DNA of 64,000 nucleotides from Paenibacillus sp. DCT19 (lineage in GTDB: Bacteria; Bacillota; Bacilli; Paenibacillales; Paenibacillaceae): the NCBI RefSeq assembly GCF_003268635.1, contig NZ_CP029639.1, positions 6,603,064 to 6,667,063 of the forward strand, in the 5' to 3' direction. Positions 17,240-27,836 of the stretch are shown here, piece after piece. How positions within the stretch are numbered: position 1 is the first letter of the stretch; the number at the start of each line of letters is the position of its first letter. A model generated the notes under the pieces. That model was given only the letters and a program-made list of their open reading frames with translations, had not been told where the DNA came from and made no database searches. The translations under genes were made by a program, and so were the position numbers.

Positions 17240-17289
17240 ACAAGGAAAATCCACATTTTGATACAAGCGTATCGCGGAATTTTCCTTGT
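17240..17289 (-). repeat. Nested inverted repeat in a 3' untranslated region
   Basis: ACAAGGAAAAT (17240-17250) pairs with ATTTTCCTTGT (17279-17289), and GATAC/GTATC (17260-17264, 17269-17273) form an inner stem. It begins 7 bases past the M23 gene stop. It could protect the 3' end of the mRNA. Confidence 0.55.
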
Positions 17290-17296
17290 ATAACGA

Positions 17297-18829
17297 CTAA
17301 TTCAAGTATGTCATCGGATTCTCTGCTGTACCATTCTTAATAATCTCGAAGTGCAGATGTGTCCCTGTTGAACGTCCAGTATTGCCCATTACACCGATGC
17401 TTTCGCCTTTTTCGACGATTTGTCCAACCTTAACACCAATGCTGTTCAGATGACCGTATAATGTTTCGTACCCGTTACGATGGTTAATGATAATAACATT
17501 GCCATAACCGCTCTTCTGTCCTGCAAACGTTACTACACCTTCATCCGAGGATTTTACATCCCGGTTCCCTACGAGGTCTACACCTTTGTGCTGACGGCCC
17601 CAACGTTCACCGAAGCTGCTGCTCATCGTTGCGCTGGAGACAGGCCATGCGAACTCACCTGTACCTTCACCGACTACTTTCGTACCACTAAGAACAACTT
17701 CGGTCACTGCTGACTTAACAACTTCCTGACCTAACCACTCTTCTTGAACGACTTCGCCATTTTCTTTGGTGATCCGGTATTGCATGTTTTTCAGTCCGCT
17801 TTGACCTGGACGCACCACTTTAGTTGTCCCTGCTTTTAGCTCAGCACTTTTACGTACCTCAACCTGGGGTTTAATCTCGATCTGCTCAACAACTTGCTCG
17901 ACCGATTTCACAGTAACCGCCGGTTTTGGAACCGTCAGTGTAAGCTCGTCTCCGATTTGCATAGACGTTTCTTTAATGCCAGGGTTATTTTTACGGATTT
18001 CGCTTTGAGTAAGCTCGTATTTGGCAGCAATAGAAGAGATGGTGTCTCCCTCTCGTACCACATAGGTTACAGGCGCGTCTTTACCGACCGTTAATGCTTT
18101 AACCGCCTCAGAGACATCCCATATTTTGTTTGGATCTGCTTTAACTGCATCCGTCTGCACATCTTCTTTGATATCAACGGATTTCAGGGTTGTACTCGGC
18201 CCTTCGGCTTTCTTCGAAGAGTTTGCCGATACCGACTTCGTTTTGAGCGAGCTACGCACAGCCGATGCCGATATGTATTTGCTCTGCACTTGTTCAAGAA
18301 TCGCATCTGCTGTTGCTTGATCCTTCACAATGCCGATGACTTCACCGTTGACCTTCAGCTCCACGCCTTTAGCGTAAGCAGTAAGCATATCATCGAGTTT
18401 ATTCAGCGTTTCATCACTGTTTATGTCCGGTTTGTATGCTTTTACCGTTTCAGTGGTAATGCCGTCCGTATTAAGAACCATTTCCGCTTGTGGATATTTA
18501 TTTTGGTATTCTTCTGTTTTGTCTGCAAATAGTTGTTGTAACTGCGCTTCATCTGTAATGCTGCCAATAGCCTGTCCTTTGACGATCACGTTGTAATACG
18601 GAACCGTGTTGGCTGCAACATACTGTTTCCCTGCAAATCCGATCGATGCAGCAATAAACAATCCACATGCTGTGGTAATGATCCATTTGCGCGAGGCTTG
18701 AACGCGCTTCTGTTTAACACTGAAGTTGGACATGCTCATGTTGTTTTTGTCTTCGGCCGTCCGGTGTTCCCCGGATTGTTCGTGTTCCCGGTTTTTGCCC
18801 GGTTGGCGTATGCCTCTGAAACCTTTCAT
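17297..18829 (-). CDS. LysM-G5-M23 cell-wall peptidase
   Basis: Protein of 510 residues; AAAGGAGAG precedes the ATG. A basic, charged N-terminus of about 48 residues leads to one membrane helix (about 49-68). A YabB/DUF348-like region follows with repeated VIVKGQAIG and VNGEVIGIV segments. Then come a LysM domain (about 257-302, TYVVREGDTISSIAAKY), a G5-like domain (about 305-385) and a C-terminal M23 domain with HKGVDLVGNRD and the HxH pair in THLHFEI. M23 enzymes cut peptidoglycan cross-bridges or act as regulators of other hydrolases. It stands upstream of walR as a separate unit. Confidence 0.92.
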   Translation of the reverse strand: MKGFRGIRQPGKNREHEQSGEHRTAEDKNNMSMSNFSVKQKRVQASRKWIITTACGLFIAASIGFAGKQYVAANTVPYYNVIVKGQAIGSITDEAQLQQLFADKTEEYQNKYPQAEMVLNTDGITTETVKAYKPDINSDETLNKLDDMLTAYAKGVELKVNGEVIGIVKDQATADAILEQVQSKYISASAVRSSLKTKSVSANSSKKAEGPSTTLKSVDIKEDVQTDAVKADPNKIWDVSEAVKALTVGKDAPVTYVVREGDTISSIAAKYELTQSEIRKNNPGIKETSMQIGDELTLTVPKPAVTVKSVEQVVEQIEIKPQVEVRKSAELKAGTTKVVRPGQSGLKNMQYRITKENGEVVQEEWLGQEVVKSAVTEVVLSGTKVVGEGTGEFAWPVSSATMSSSFGERWGRQHKGVDLVGNRDVKSSDEGVVTFAGQKSGYGNVIIINHRNGYETLYGHLNSIGVKVGQIVEKGESIGVMGNTGRSTGTHLHFEIIKNGTAENPMTYLN

Positions 18830-19464
18830 GATTCTCTCCTTTTCAGCACTTCTAGGCTCGCATTTCTGTCAAGACATCACCCATCGTGTATGCCTCATGT
18901 TTGTTGAACTATCTATCTGGGTGTCCGCAAATCAGGACTTTAGCAGCGCTCGTAAAAGTGTCAAAATTTTAACCTTTTGTCGCACCCGTATACTTTAACA
19001 CAGGTTTTACACACATTTCAACTGTAGCCATCACAGCGCAAAGCCGCGTCCCGTCTGGTTTTCCTGTATTATCCATATGGTGGCAGGTCTTTCTGCCTTC
19101 ATCTTTTGCCTTTACATTAAGAAAACTATGTACTTCCAACCAACTTTTATGACTAGGTTCTAAGACCCACCGAAATATGACTTCTCTTTCATAAAAACAC
19201 AACCTGAAAATCCCTCGCCAGATGAACTCTGATAAGGGATTTTGTATAGTAACCTGCTATAGGATGCCTTAACTTCACGGCTATTTATGCCAAGTAATTT
19301 CTTCCACTATTCCATAAAATAGCGTCTTAATATGAAACACTACATTCGATTATATGACTAGAGCACTTACCTTGTTACATTTCTTATATATGCCAGCTCA
19401 TATTCGCAGAATTGCCGCGAAAATCTCAGATTAAACGAGGAACATCCCCGTTCTATCTTACTGA
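18830..19464. other. Intergenic with one hairpin
   Basis: About 630 bases. An AAAATCCCT/AGGGATTTT hairpin lies at 19207-19243. No gene or named regulatory element is seen elsewhere. Confidence 0.5.
19207..19243 (-). terminator. Possible terminator downstream of the Ser/Gly-rich gene
   Basis: Perfect 9-bp stem AAAATCCCT/AGGGATTTT with a 19-base loop, 220 bases past the stop at 19465. The U tract is short, so the call is tentative. Confidence 0.35.
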
Positions 19465-20229
19465 TCACTCTGCTTGCAGCACTTCCATCAAATTATCATA
19501 TTCTTCGCTGGTCAGATACTTCGAGATTACCTGCTCTATATCACGTAATTCCTGCTCGGTTAGTCCACCCTCCATAGCACCGGAGATCTGTTGCATTTCC
19601 TTCTGAGGTAACTTAGCCATCAGCAAGCTGAAAATTTTCTCCTTCTCCTCTAGCGGCAACTTATCCTTCACACCTGTAATGTCATCTGGAGATACAACAA
19701 TTGAATCATTACCTGTTGGGGCAGTTCCATTAGAGCTTCCACCTGTTCCATTGCCGGAAGCGACACCATCTCCTGTACTACCTACAGAACCGCCTGTCGT
19801 CCCACCTACGCCTGCACTTTCATCTGAATTAGACTCATTTCCACTACTCTCACCAGAACCGGAACCAGTTGATGCATTGGGTTGGTCGCCACCTAGAGAC
19901 ACCTCAGTATCACGCTCTGTGCTCGCTGAATCGTCATCCGTGCCATTCCCCATCACCGAGGTGGCATTTTCCGGCACTTGTTCTTCTTCTGCCCCTGCTG
20001 GCTGATCTGGTGGTTCTGTCTCCGTCTTCTTGTCCTCTCCAGACTTGCCACCAAGCATACCTTGAAACATAGCTGCCATCCCTAGCGGCTGACCCTCCCA
20101 CTGAATATTAAAACTTGCAAGCAGCGATTTAGCGTAAGACTGTACGATTAGTCCGGTCGTTAATAGGGTCAGTGAACTGACCAACACAACGGTAAGTACC
20201 ATTTTTACAAACCATTGAAGCAGCTTCAT
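19465..20229 (-). CDS. Membrane-anchored Ser/Gly/Asn-rich protein, unknown role
   Basis: Protein of 254 residues from the ATG at 20229 (MKLLQWFVKMVL), chosen because GGAGGGAGAG lies just upstream; an in-frame start 15 codons earlier has no such site. One N-terminal membrane helix (about 5-30) is followed by a low-complexity Gly/Ser/Asn/Thr linker (about 75-185) and a helical C-terminus (LPLEEKEKIFSLLMAKLPQK, then ISKYLTSEEYDNLMEVLQAE). It has the plan of a surface-exposed domain on a flexible stalk. The family is not recognised. The long Pro-rich frame on the plus strand is the antisense of the linker. Confidence 0.75.
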   Translation of the reverse strand: MKLLQWFVKMVLTVVLVSSLTLLTTGLIVQSYAKSLLASFNIQWEGQPLGMAAMFQGMLGGKSGEDKKTETEPPDQPAGAEEEQVPENATSVMGNGTDDDSASTERDTEVSLGGDQPNASTGSGSGESSGNESNSDESAGVGGTTGGSVGSTGDGVASGNGTGGSSNGTAPTGNDSIVVSPDDITGVKDKLPLEEKEKIFSLLMAKLPQKEMQQISGAMEGGLTEQELRDIEQVISKYLTSEEYDNLMEVLQAE

Positions 20230-20363
20230 TTCCGATCTCTCCCTCCAATTTCCCACCCGTTCATCTGGCTTCACTCCGGGTCTGTCACTCTACTGTTAAT
20301 CAGTATTGACGGAAATCTGGGGAATATAATCGGATGTGACCATTATAGCTAGTTGAGTATACG

Positions 20364-20405
20364 AAAAAAAACCTCGGTGATCGCTAAATTAGCGACCACT
20401 GAGGC
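20364..20405 (-). terminator. Terminator after purA
   Basis: On the minus strand GCCTCAGTGGTCGCTAA pairs with TTAGCGATCACCGAGGT, followed by TTTTTTTT; 12 bases past the purA stop. Confidence 0.92.
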
Positions 20406-20416
20406 TTCAACAATGC

Positions 20417-21772
<1,356 letters not shown>

Positions 21773-21811
21773 TTAAGTGACAAACACCGGCGGAGAAGCG
21801 TGCTAACGGAC

Positions 21812-21855
21812 AGTGAAAATTTCCTTCAATTTACATCCGAAGGAAGGTTTTCGCT
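21812..21855 (-). promoter_or_regulatory. Hairpin in the purA leader
   Basis: AGTGAAAATTTCCTTC (21812-21827) pairs imperfectly with GAAGGAAGGTTTTCGCT (21839-21855), about 110-150 bases before the purA start. No U tract follows, and the conserved purine-riboswitch core was not found. Confidence 0.35.
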
Positions 21856-21969
21856 GCTTTAACGCAGCAGTATTAGTGTACCAGTACCCTTTTTCAAAGT
21901 CAAATCAAATAGCGAACAATTAGATATAGTAAAACCATAATGTTCGGAATTTACGCTATATTTCGACGC

Positions 21970-22018
21970 AAAAAACCGGCGAAGCCAGTCAAATCATGTC
22001 TGACGGCTAACCCCGGTT
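21970..22018 (-). terminator. Terminator after dnaB
   Basis: On the minus strand AACCGGGGTTAGCC pairs with GGCTTCGCCGGTT, followed by TTTT; about 23 bases past the stop at 22041. Confidence 0.88.
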
Positions 22019-22040
22019 CCTTATCGTGCGTGTTCAAGCA

Positions 22041-23402
22041 CTACATGGCGAAGGCGTCATTGTGTGCCCTCTCGTAGTTTACGAATTTATTAAAGTTCTT
22101 CAGGAACACTAATTCCACCGTACCAACCGGACCATTACGCTGTTTAGCAATAATAATCTCGATAATATTTTTCTTCTCGGTTTCCTGATTATAGTAGTCA
22201 TCCCGGTACAGGAAAGCTACGATGTCAGCATCTTGCTCGATCGATCCTGATTCCCGCAAGTCACTCATCATCGGACGTTTATCCTGACGTTGCTCTACGC
22301 CCCGGCTTAGCTGAGACAAGGCAATAACCGGAACTTCAAGTTCACGGCCAATCTGTTTCAATGTACGTGAAATCTCGGATACCTCTTGTTGACGGTTCTC
22401 CCCTGCTTTACCACGTCCACTAATGAGTTGCAAATAGTCGATCAGAATCATGCCAAGGCCTTTTTCCTTTTTGAGACGACGGCATTTGGCACGAATATCG
22501 GCCACCGTAATCCCTGGCGTATCATCGATATAGATATCTGCTTCGTTTAACGCAGCGATGCCCATCGTGAGCTTCTGCCAGTCCTCATCACCTTTGAATT
22601 CACCCGTACGCAGAACTCCCGCATCCAGGTTGGCTTCCGCACAGATCATCCGTTGTACGAGCTGTGCGGCTGACATCTCCAGACTGAAGATGGCTACCGT
22701 CTCTTGCGCCCGAATGCCTACATTCTGAGCGATATTCAAGGCAAAGGCTGTCTTACCTACCGAAGGACGCGCGGCTACAATAATCAAGTCACTACGCTGG
22801 AATCCGGCGGTCATTTTGTCGAGATCGATAAATCCGGACGGAATTCCCGTCGTGGTTCCACGGTTTTGATGCAGCGTCTCGACTTTGTCGAATACCTCCA
22901 TCAGTACATCCTGAATGGCGATAAAACCGCTACTGGAACGGCGGTTAGAGATCTCCAAAATGCGTCGCTCTGCTTCACCAAGCATCGCAGCAACATCTTC
23001 ACCGCCAGTATAGCCTTCGCTAACAATTTGCGTAGCTGTACGAATCAAGCGTCGCAGCATCGATTTCTCTTCGATAATCTGCGCATAATAGTCTACGTTC
23101 GCGGCTGTAGGTACACCATGAGCCAGCTTCGCTAGATAACTGACGCCGCCGATGTCCTCCAGCTCGCCTTTGTCCTTCAGAAGCGAAGTCAGTGTCACGA
23201 GGTCAATCGGTTGATTTCCCTCACCCAGCTGAATCATCGCTTCAAAAATTAGTTGATGGGGCTTGTCATAGAAATCCTCGGTTTGCACCCGTTCCATCGC
23301 TGTAATCAGAGCTTCGCCCTGCAACAGGATTGCACCCAGCACAGCCTGTTCGGCTTCCAGGTTCTGTGGGGGAATCCGGTCGAATAACATTTCGCCGCCC
23401 AT
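22041..23402 (-). CDS. dnaB: Replicative DNA helicase (DnaB family)
   Basis: Protein of 453 residues, called dnaC in Bacillus subtilis. N-terminal primase-interacting domain (RIPPQNLEAEQAVLGAILL) and C-terminal RecA-like domain with Walker A ARPSVGKTAFALNIA, Walker B MILIDYLQLISG and the ALSQLSRGVE motif. It forms the hexameric ring helicase at the fork. GGAGG lies 6 bases before the ATG at 23402. It starts directly after rplI (1 base gap), so the two are coupled. Confidence 0.97.
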   Translation of the reverse strand: MGGEMLFDRIPPQNLEAEQAVLGAILLQGEALITAMERVQTEDFYDKPHQLIFEAMIQLGEGNQPIDLVTLTSLLKDKGELEDIGGVSYLAKLAHGVPTAANVDYYAQIIEEKSMLRRLIRTATQIVSEGYTGGEDVAAMLGEAERRILEISNRRSSSGFIAIQDVLMEVFDKVETLHQNRGTTTGIPSGFIDLDKMTAGFQRSDLIIVAARPSVGKTAFALNIAQNVGIRAQETVAIFSLEMSAAQLVQRMICAEANLDAGVLRTGEFKGDEDWQKLTMGIAALNEADIYIDDTPGITVADIRAKCRRLKKEKGLGMILIDYLQLISGRGKAGENRQQEVSEISRTLKQIGRELEVPVIALSQLSRGVEQRQDKRPMMSDLRESGSIEQDADIVAFLYRDDYYNQETEKKNIIEIIIAKQRNGPVGTVELVFLKNFNKFVNYERAHNDAFAM

Positions 23403-23403
23403 C

Positions 23404-23847
23404 TTATTCCTCCGTTACTTGTACCTTCAAGGTTGCCTTCACTTCAGGGTGAATCTTGACAGATACTTGCGTTACACCAAGAGTACGAATAGGCTCGTCC
23501 AACTCAATTTTACGCTTATCGATTTTCAGACCTTTAGCTGCAAGAGCTTCTGCGATCTGTTTAGATGTAATTGCACCGAACAGACGGCCACCTTCGCCGG
23601 ACTTCGCTTTAAGCTCCGTCACTTCTGATTCGAGTTTTTTGCCTAACGCTTCTGCTTCTGCCTTCTCTTCCTGTTTGCGTCTCTCTTCAGCCGCATTTTG
23701 GTTGTCCAGCGTCTTCATGTTTCCGTCTGTTGCTAGACGAGCAATTCCCCGTGGTAACAAGAAGTTCTGAGCATAACCTTCAGATACTTCCTTCACTTGC
23801 CCTTTCTTGCCTTGACCCTTCATATCTTTTATAAAAATGACCTTCAT
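23404..23847 (-). CDS. rplI: Ribosomal protein bL9
   Basis: Protein of 147 residues. It starts MKVIFIKDMKGQGKKGQVKE and has the L9 N-terminal signature EGYAQNFLLPRGIA, then a long Lys/Glu helix and the C-terminal rRNA-binding domain. Its ATG overlaps the gdpP stop by 4 bases (ATGA), indicating coupling. Confidence 0.97.
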   Translation of the reverse strand: MKVIFIKDMKGQGKKGQVKEVSEGYAQNFLLPRGIARLATDGNMKTLDNQNAAEERRKQEEKAEAEALGKKLESEVTELKAKSGEGGRLFGAITSKQIAEALAAKGLKIDKRKIELDEPIRTLGVTQVSVKIHPEVKATLKVQVTEE

Positions 23848-25832
23848 TCGAACAGCCCCTCTTCCTTTTCGATTTCAGCAAGTACGTTCATCAGCCGTTT
23901 TTCTGCCTCTCCCAACGTACCTTCCAGCTGTACAGCAGCATTCGTTAAATGTCCGCCACCGCCAAGTTTCTCCATTACGACCTGTACATTCATTCGTCCC
24001 AGCGATCTAGCACTGATGCCAATTAACCCATCCGGCCGCTCACTGATCACAAACGATGCAACAACGTCGGTCATATTAAGCAATGTGTCCGCCACTTGGG
24101 CGATCATCATCTGTGAGATCTTGCTGCCAGGGTCGGTGACCGCCAGCGCAATGTTCCCGTATACCATTTTAGCATGCTTTATGATTTCTGCCTTAGCAAT
24201 ATATTCTGACAGATCCTCTTTCATCAAACGTTGGATCATGATGGTGTCTGCACCACTTCGACGTAAAAAGCCTGCTGCCTCGAATGTACGTGAACCTGTA
24301 TGCAATGCAAAATGCTTTGTGTCCACAGTAATTCCAGCTAACAGTGCTGTTGCTTCAAGTGGCGTGAATTGTACCTTGTCATGAATATATTGTAACAGCT
24401 CAGTCACTAGTTCCGCAGCCGATGAAGCATATGGCTCCAAATAGATGAGTACCGCATCATTAATAAATTCTTCTCCGCGGCGATGATGATCTACAACCAC
24501 CACACGCGTAGCTGCTTGCACTAGTTTCGGCTCCATCGTCATCGAAGCTTTGTGCGTATCCACAACGACAAGCAACGTATGCTCGGTCATCATCTGTGTT
24601 GCTTGTTCAGGCGATACAAATGCTTTGGACAGCTTCTCATCCTTGTTCACTTGCTCCATCATGCGTTCAATGGATGGATTCGGTCCGTCCAGGACAATCC
24701 GTGCTTCCACATTATATAAACTAGCTGCCTTCCATACACCAATGGATGCACCGATTGCATCCATATCCGGCATTTTATGCCCCATAACAAGCACACGGTC
24801 ACTCTCTTGCATCAGATCACGCAGTGCATGAGCAATGACCCTAGCCCTTACTCGTGTGCGTTTCTCAACAGCATTCGATTTACCACCATAGAAGGACAAG
24901 CGCTGTCCGGACTTCACAGCGGCCTGATCACCACCGCGACCAAGTGCCATATCAAGACTCGATTGAGCAAGCTCTCCCATTTCTCCAATGCTATCCGATC
25001 CAAACGCAAGACCGATACTAAGCGTCATGGGAACTTTGAGGTCAGCAGTCATTTCACGGACTTCATCCAAAATAACAAACCGGCTTTGCTCCAATTCTTG
25101 CAACGACTTATAGTTTAGCATCATAAGATACCGATCCGAGGACAAGCGCCGCAAATATACTTCATAACGCTTAGCCCAGGATGTGATCTCGCTTGTTACA
25201 CGAGCGATTAACGCAGTGCGCTGCTGATCATCCATGCCTTGCGCTGCTTCATCAAGATTATCGAGCACCAGGATACCCAGTGCCATACGTTCATTTTCAT
25301 ATTTATCACGAAGAATAGCGAGCTCTGTTATTTCGTAGACATACACATACCGCTCCTGCGGATTATGAATTACGCCGTAATACCGATCATCCAACTGGAA
25401 TTCGTCATGGAGTTCCCTCGTTAGTTCCTTGCTTCCATCCTTCTTCTCTTTTGGCTGAGGAAGATTGGGAAACAAGTTTGGGAGGGGATTACCTACCATC
25501 GTTTTCTCATGGAACATATCTGCAATGAAGCGATTATGCCACTCTACCGTACGATCCTCACTGTACAACACAATGCCGAATGGAAGCATACCTACGGCTT
25601 CGCCTTCCATTCGTTTGATCCGAATAGACAGTCCATTAATGTAGTCATTCAATTCTCGGCGGAACGCTAGCTCCGCCTTAATCATGACGATCCCCAGCGC
25701 CGAAGCCAGAAGTAGACTAACCAAACCAAGCGTCCAGTTATAAATGGTCACCAACATAACTAGCAGTAGCAGCATTATGAACGCCCATACGGTATAGTAG
25801 CCGTGCCAGCGTTTCTTCAGAAATTTAGGCAA
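23844..25832 (-). CDS. gdpP: Cyclic-di-AMP phosphodiesterase GdpP
   Basis: Protein of 662 residues. Two N-terminal membrane helices (about 13-50), a haem-binding-type PAS domain (about 70-150), a degenerate GGDEF domain (about 170-300; the GGDEF motif is lost) and a DHH/DHHA1 phosphodiesterase (GHKMPDMDAIGAS, VVDTHKA, VVDHHRRG, GGGGHLTNAA). It hydrolyses c-di-AMP to pApA, which affects cell-wall and potassium homeostasis. Operon with DUF2232 gene upstream, rplI and dnaB downstream. Confidence 0.96.
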   Translation of the reverse strand: MPKFLKKRWHGYYTVWAFIMLLLLVMLVTIYNWTLGLVSLLLASALGIVMIKAELAFRRELNDYINGLSIRIKRMEGEAVGMLPFGIVLYSEDRTVEWHNRFIADMFHEKTMVGNPLPNLFPNLPQPKEKKDGSKELTRELHDEFQLDDRYYGVIHNPQERYVYVYEITELAILRDKYENERMALGILVLDNLDEAAQGMDDQQRTALIARVTSEITSWAKRYEVYLRRLSSDRYLMMLNYKSLQELEQSRFVILDEVREMTADLKVPMTLSIGLAFGSDSIGEMGELAQSSLDMALGRGGDQAAVKSGQRLSFYGGKSNAVEKRTRVRARVIAHALRDLMQESDRVLVMGHKMPDMDAIGASIGVWKAASLYNVEARIVLDGPNPSIERMMEQVNKDEKLSKAFVSPEQATQMMTEHTLLVVVDTHKASMTMEPKLVQAATRVVVVDHHRRGEEFINDAVLIYLEPYASSAAELVTELLQYIHDKVQFTPLEATALLAGITVDTKHFALHTGSRTFEAAGFLRRSGADTIMIQRLMKEDLSEYIAKAEIIKHAKMVYGNIALAVTDPGSKISQMMIAQVADTLLNMTDVVASFVISERPDGLIGISARSLGRMNVQVVMEKLGGGGHLTNAAVQLEGTLGEAEKRLMNVLAEIEKEEGLFE

Positions 25833-25843
25833 GACTCATCACC

Positions 25844-26761
25844 CTAACGTTTTGGTTTCGTTATTGCTTCGCGAAGCGGGAACACCAGATCAATAACTCC
25901 GATAATTCGTAGCGGACCAATGAAGAAGACCGCAGCCGCAAGTAAATACGGTATAACTGGATTCCACTTTTTCGCATGTGACAGGAAGAAGAAGAAGCCG
26001 ATCGCTTGAATCATGAAGCCAAGATTAATGAGTGGCGACAAGTTGGCCGCAATCATCGACCAATACGACCCATCATTCTCGCTAGACATGAGCGTGAAGA
26101 TCAGTGCAAGGAAGTAATACCATATCAAGGCACGCGGCATACGCCATTCACGCGCTGGTGGGAAATTAGCTACACTTACACCCATGACATTCAGAATTGG
26201 ACGTGCAATGAGATGTGTAATGAGCGACATCACAAGTGCAGTCACTACAAGAGCGAACGGAATTAAGAGCTGCGTTCGTCTAGCCACATCTTCCGTCATT
26301 TCAGGCGTCCATACGAATCCATTGACCAGTCCATCCGAAGCAGTCAGTGGCTCCGTAGCAAGTTTCACCATATTCTCAATGTACTCATACAGGTTGAACT
26401 GGAACAGAACGCTCCCGATCAGCAACATCAACAAATATTCAGCTAATATTGCACCAGTACCCACCAAGAAAGTATACAGGGCTGACTTCCCTTTCTTGAT
26501 TGCATTACCCATAATGATTGCTGGCACCGTAAACACAACTAAGAATAGGAGATACAACGGTTCAATCATGAATAATATTATGGCGACTGGGATGAGATGC
26601 ACAACAAACGATTTAACAGATAGGTACGCATACAGAATCACACCTGGTACGAGCATGAAAAATACTGTGAGCACCGATAAAGGCGTTATAAGCGATAGTA
26701 ACAAGAGCAGAAATACAACGCTCCAAATAACTGATTTAAAGCTAAAATTCAACAAATTCAC
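25844..26761 (-). CDS. DUF2232 (YybS-like) membrane protein
   Basis: Protein of 305 residues with about eight predicted membrane helices (VFLLLLLSLITPLSVLTVFF, VVFTVPAIIMGNAIKKG, LIPFALVVTALVMSLITHL). The position just upstream of gdpP and the hydrophobic plan match YybS of Bacillus, a DUF2232 protein of unknown role. Its ATG overlaps the MazG-like gene stop by 4 bases; 11 bases separate it from gdpP. Confidence 0.88.
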   Translation of the reverse strand: MNLLNFSFKSVIWSVVFLLLLLSLITPLSVLTVFFMLVPGVILYAYLSVKSFVVHLIPVAIILFMIEPLYLLFLVVFTVPAIIMGNAIKKGKSALYTFLVGTGAILAEYLLMLLIGSVLFQFNLYEYIENMVKLATEPLTASDGLVNGFVWTPEMTEDVARRTQLLIPFALVVTALVMSLITHLIARPILNVMGVSVANFPPAREWRMPRALIWYYFLALIFTLMSSENDGSYWSMIAANLSPLINLGFMIQAIGFFFFLSHAKKWNPVIPYLLAAAVFFIGPLRIIGVIDLVFPLREAITKPKR

Positions 26762-27102
26762 CTCTTACGCATATGATCTTCAAGCGCGGATATGTCTTGG
26801 TACCAATCTTCCAATTGGTGACCTTCCGATTTGTGCTTTTTCAACTTTTCCACAAGCAGTGCATCCAGATCCTTGAAAGGAATACCGAGCCTGCGGCCCA
26901 ATATGTAACTACTCATCATCAGACTGGCTAGACTGTCTCCGATCCGGGAAGTACTGCCTTCCCATAAGGCTTTGAACAATCGAGACACTTGGTCAAGTAC
27001 TTCGGTTTTTAGCCACTCAATCACTTTAGCGCGTTTGGCTACATCCAGTTCTTTAGGCATATTGGCGAAAGTCACTCTCCCCGAAAAAGCTTTATTCTCC
27101 AT
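26758..27102 (-). CDS. MazG-like family protein
   Basis: Protein of 114 residues, all helical. LFKALWEGSTSRIGDSLASL, then a helix ending RRLGIPFKDLDALLVEKLKK, resembles the MazG-like group related to all-alpha NTP pyrophosphatases. The EExxE metal motif of active MazG enzymes is not evident, so activity is doubtful. It opens the operon leading to gdpP-rplI-dnaB. Confidence 0.75.
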   Translation of the reverse strand: MENKAFSGRVTFANMPKELDVAKRAKVIEWLKTEVLDQVSRLFKALWEGSTSRIGDSLASLMMSSYILGRRLGIPFKDLDALLVEKLKKHKSEGHQLEDWYQDISALEDHMRKR

Positions 27103-27233
27103 TATAACATAAAAAGGGGGCTACAAAATGTTCCCCATGCGAAGGGCATTCCCACCTTTTTCTGCTCTCCCACTGTTTAACATGGTACTGAGCGGCTCTG
27201 ATTATCCCTGTGCGCAATAACGTTTTTGATTTC

Positions 27234-27659
27234 TTATTTTGCTTTCATGGATTCCTTAGCTACAATGCCTTCACAGTATTCTATGATCTGGCTACGACGG
27301 ACAATGCCTATAAAGCGTTCCATATCATCGACGACAGGTACAAAGTTCTGAACCTTAGCCAAATTAATGAGATCCTCCATATTGGCATTAATGGATACGG
27401 GCTTAATATCTAGGCGGAGCGGTACTTCCTTAAGCAAGAATTTTGAAGCGTTTTCAAATGTAATCTTCCCCTCGGCATTCTTCATGTACCACAGTAGATC
27501 ACCCTCAGTGACCGTACCTATATATTTGCCTTCCTTATTCAAAATGGGCACCGCTGTGAAGCGATGATACTCCATTCGTTCCAATGTTTGCCGCAGAGTA
27601 GAATCCGATGTTACACACGTAACCTCTTGCTTAGGCAGCAAAAAAAATGCGATGTTCAT
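27234..27659 (-). CDS. Tandem CBS-domain protein
   Basis: Protein of 141 residues made of two CBS motifs (about 5-65 and 75-135: RFTAVPILNKEGKYIGTVTE and VPVVDDMERFIGIVRRS). Such stand-alone pairs bind adenine nucleotides, and in this group some bind c-di-AMP; the closeness to gdpP is suggestive only. GAGGGGG lies upstream of the ATG. It ends before a GC-poor gap of about 130 bases to the MazG-like gene. Confidence 0.85.
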   Translation of the reverse strand: MNIAFFLLPKQEVTCVTSDSTLRQTLERMEYHRFTAVPILNKEGKYIGTVTEGDLLWYMKNAEGKITFENASKFLLKEVPLRLDIKPVSINANMEDLINLAKVQNFVPVVDDMERFIGIVRRSQIIEYCEGIVAKESMKAK

Positions 27660-27769
27660 ACCCTAACGTATCCCCCTCATGAATTTCGACTTTCAACTAC
27701 TCCTCAACCCATATTATACGTTTCAAAACGTAAGATGTTCCAAAAGGTCTCTTCGCTCTTCTGAAAAAG

Positions 27770-27807
27770 AAAAAAACAGCAGCCCGCAAATAAACGACGT
27801 ACTGCTG
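27770..27807 (-). terminator. Terminator after the LCP gene
   Basis: On the minus strand CAGCAG and CTGCTG pair and run into TTTTTTT; 30 bases past the stop at 27837. Confidence 0.75.
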
Positions 27808-27836
27808 ATTATGATCAGGCCTCTGTATGGAATTCG

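Noticed and set aside
19679..20005. Pro-rich plus-strand frame
   Set aside because: It is the antisense of the Gly/Ser-rich linker of the membrane-anchored protein; the proline richness is a by-product of its codons.
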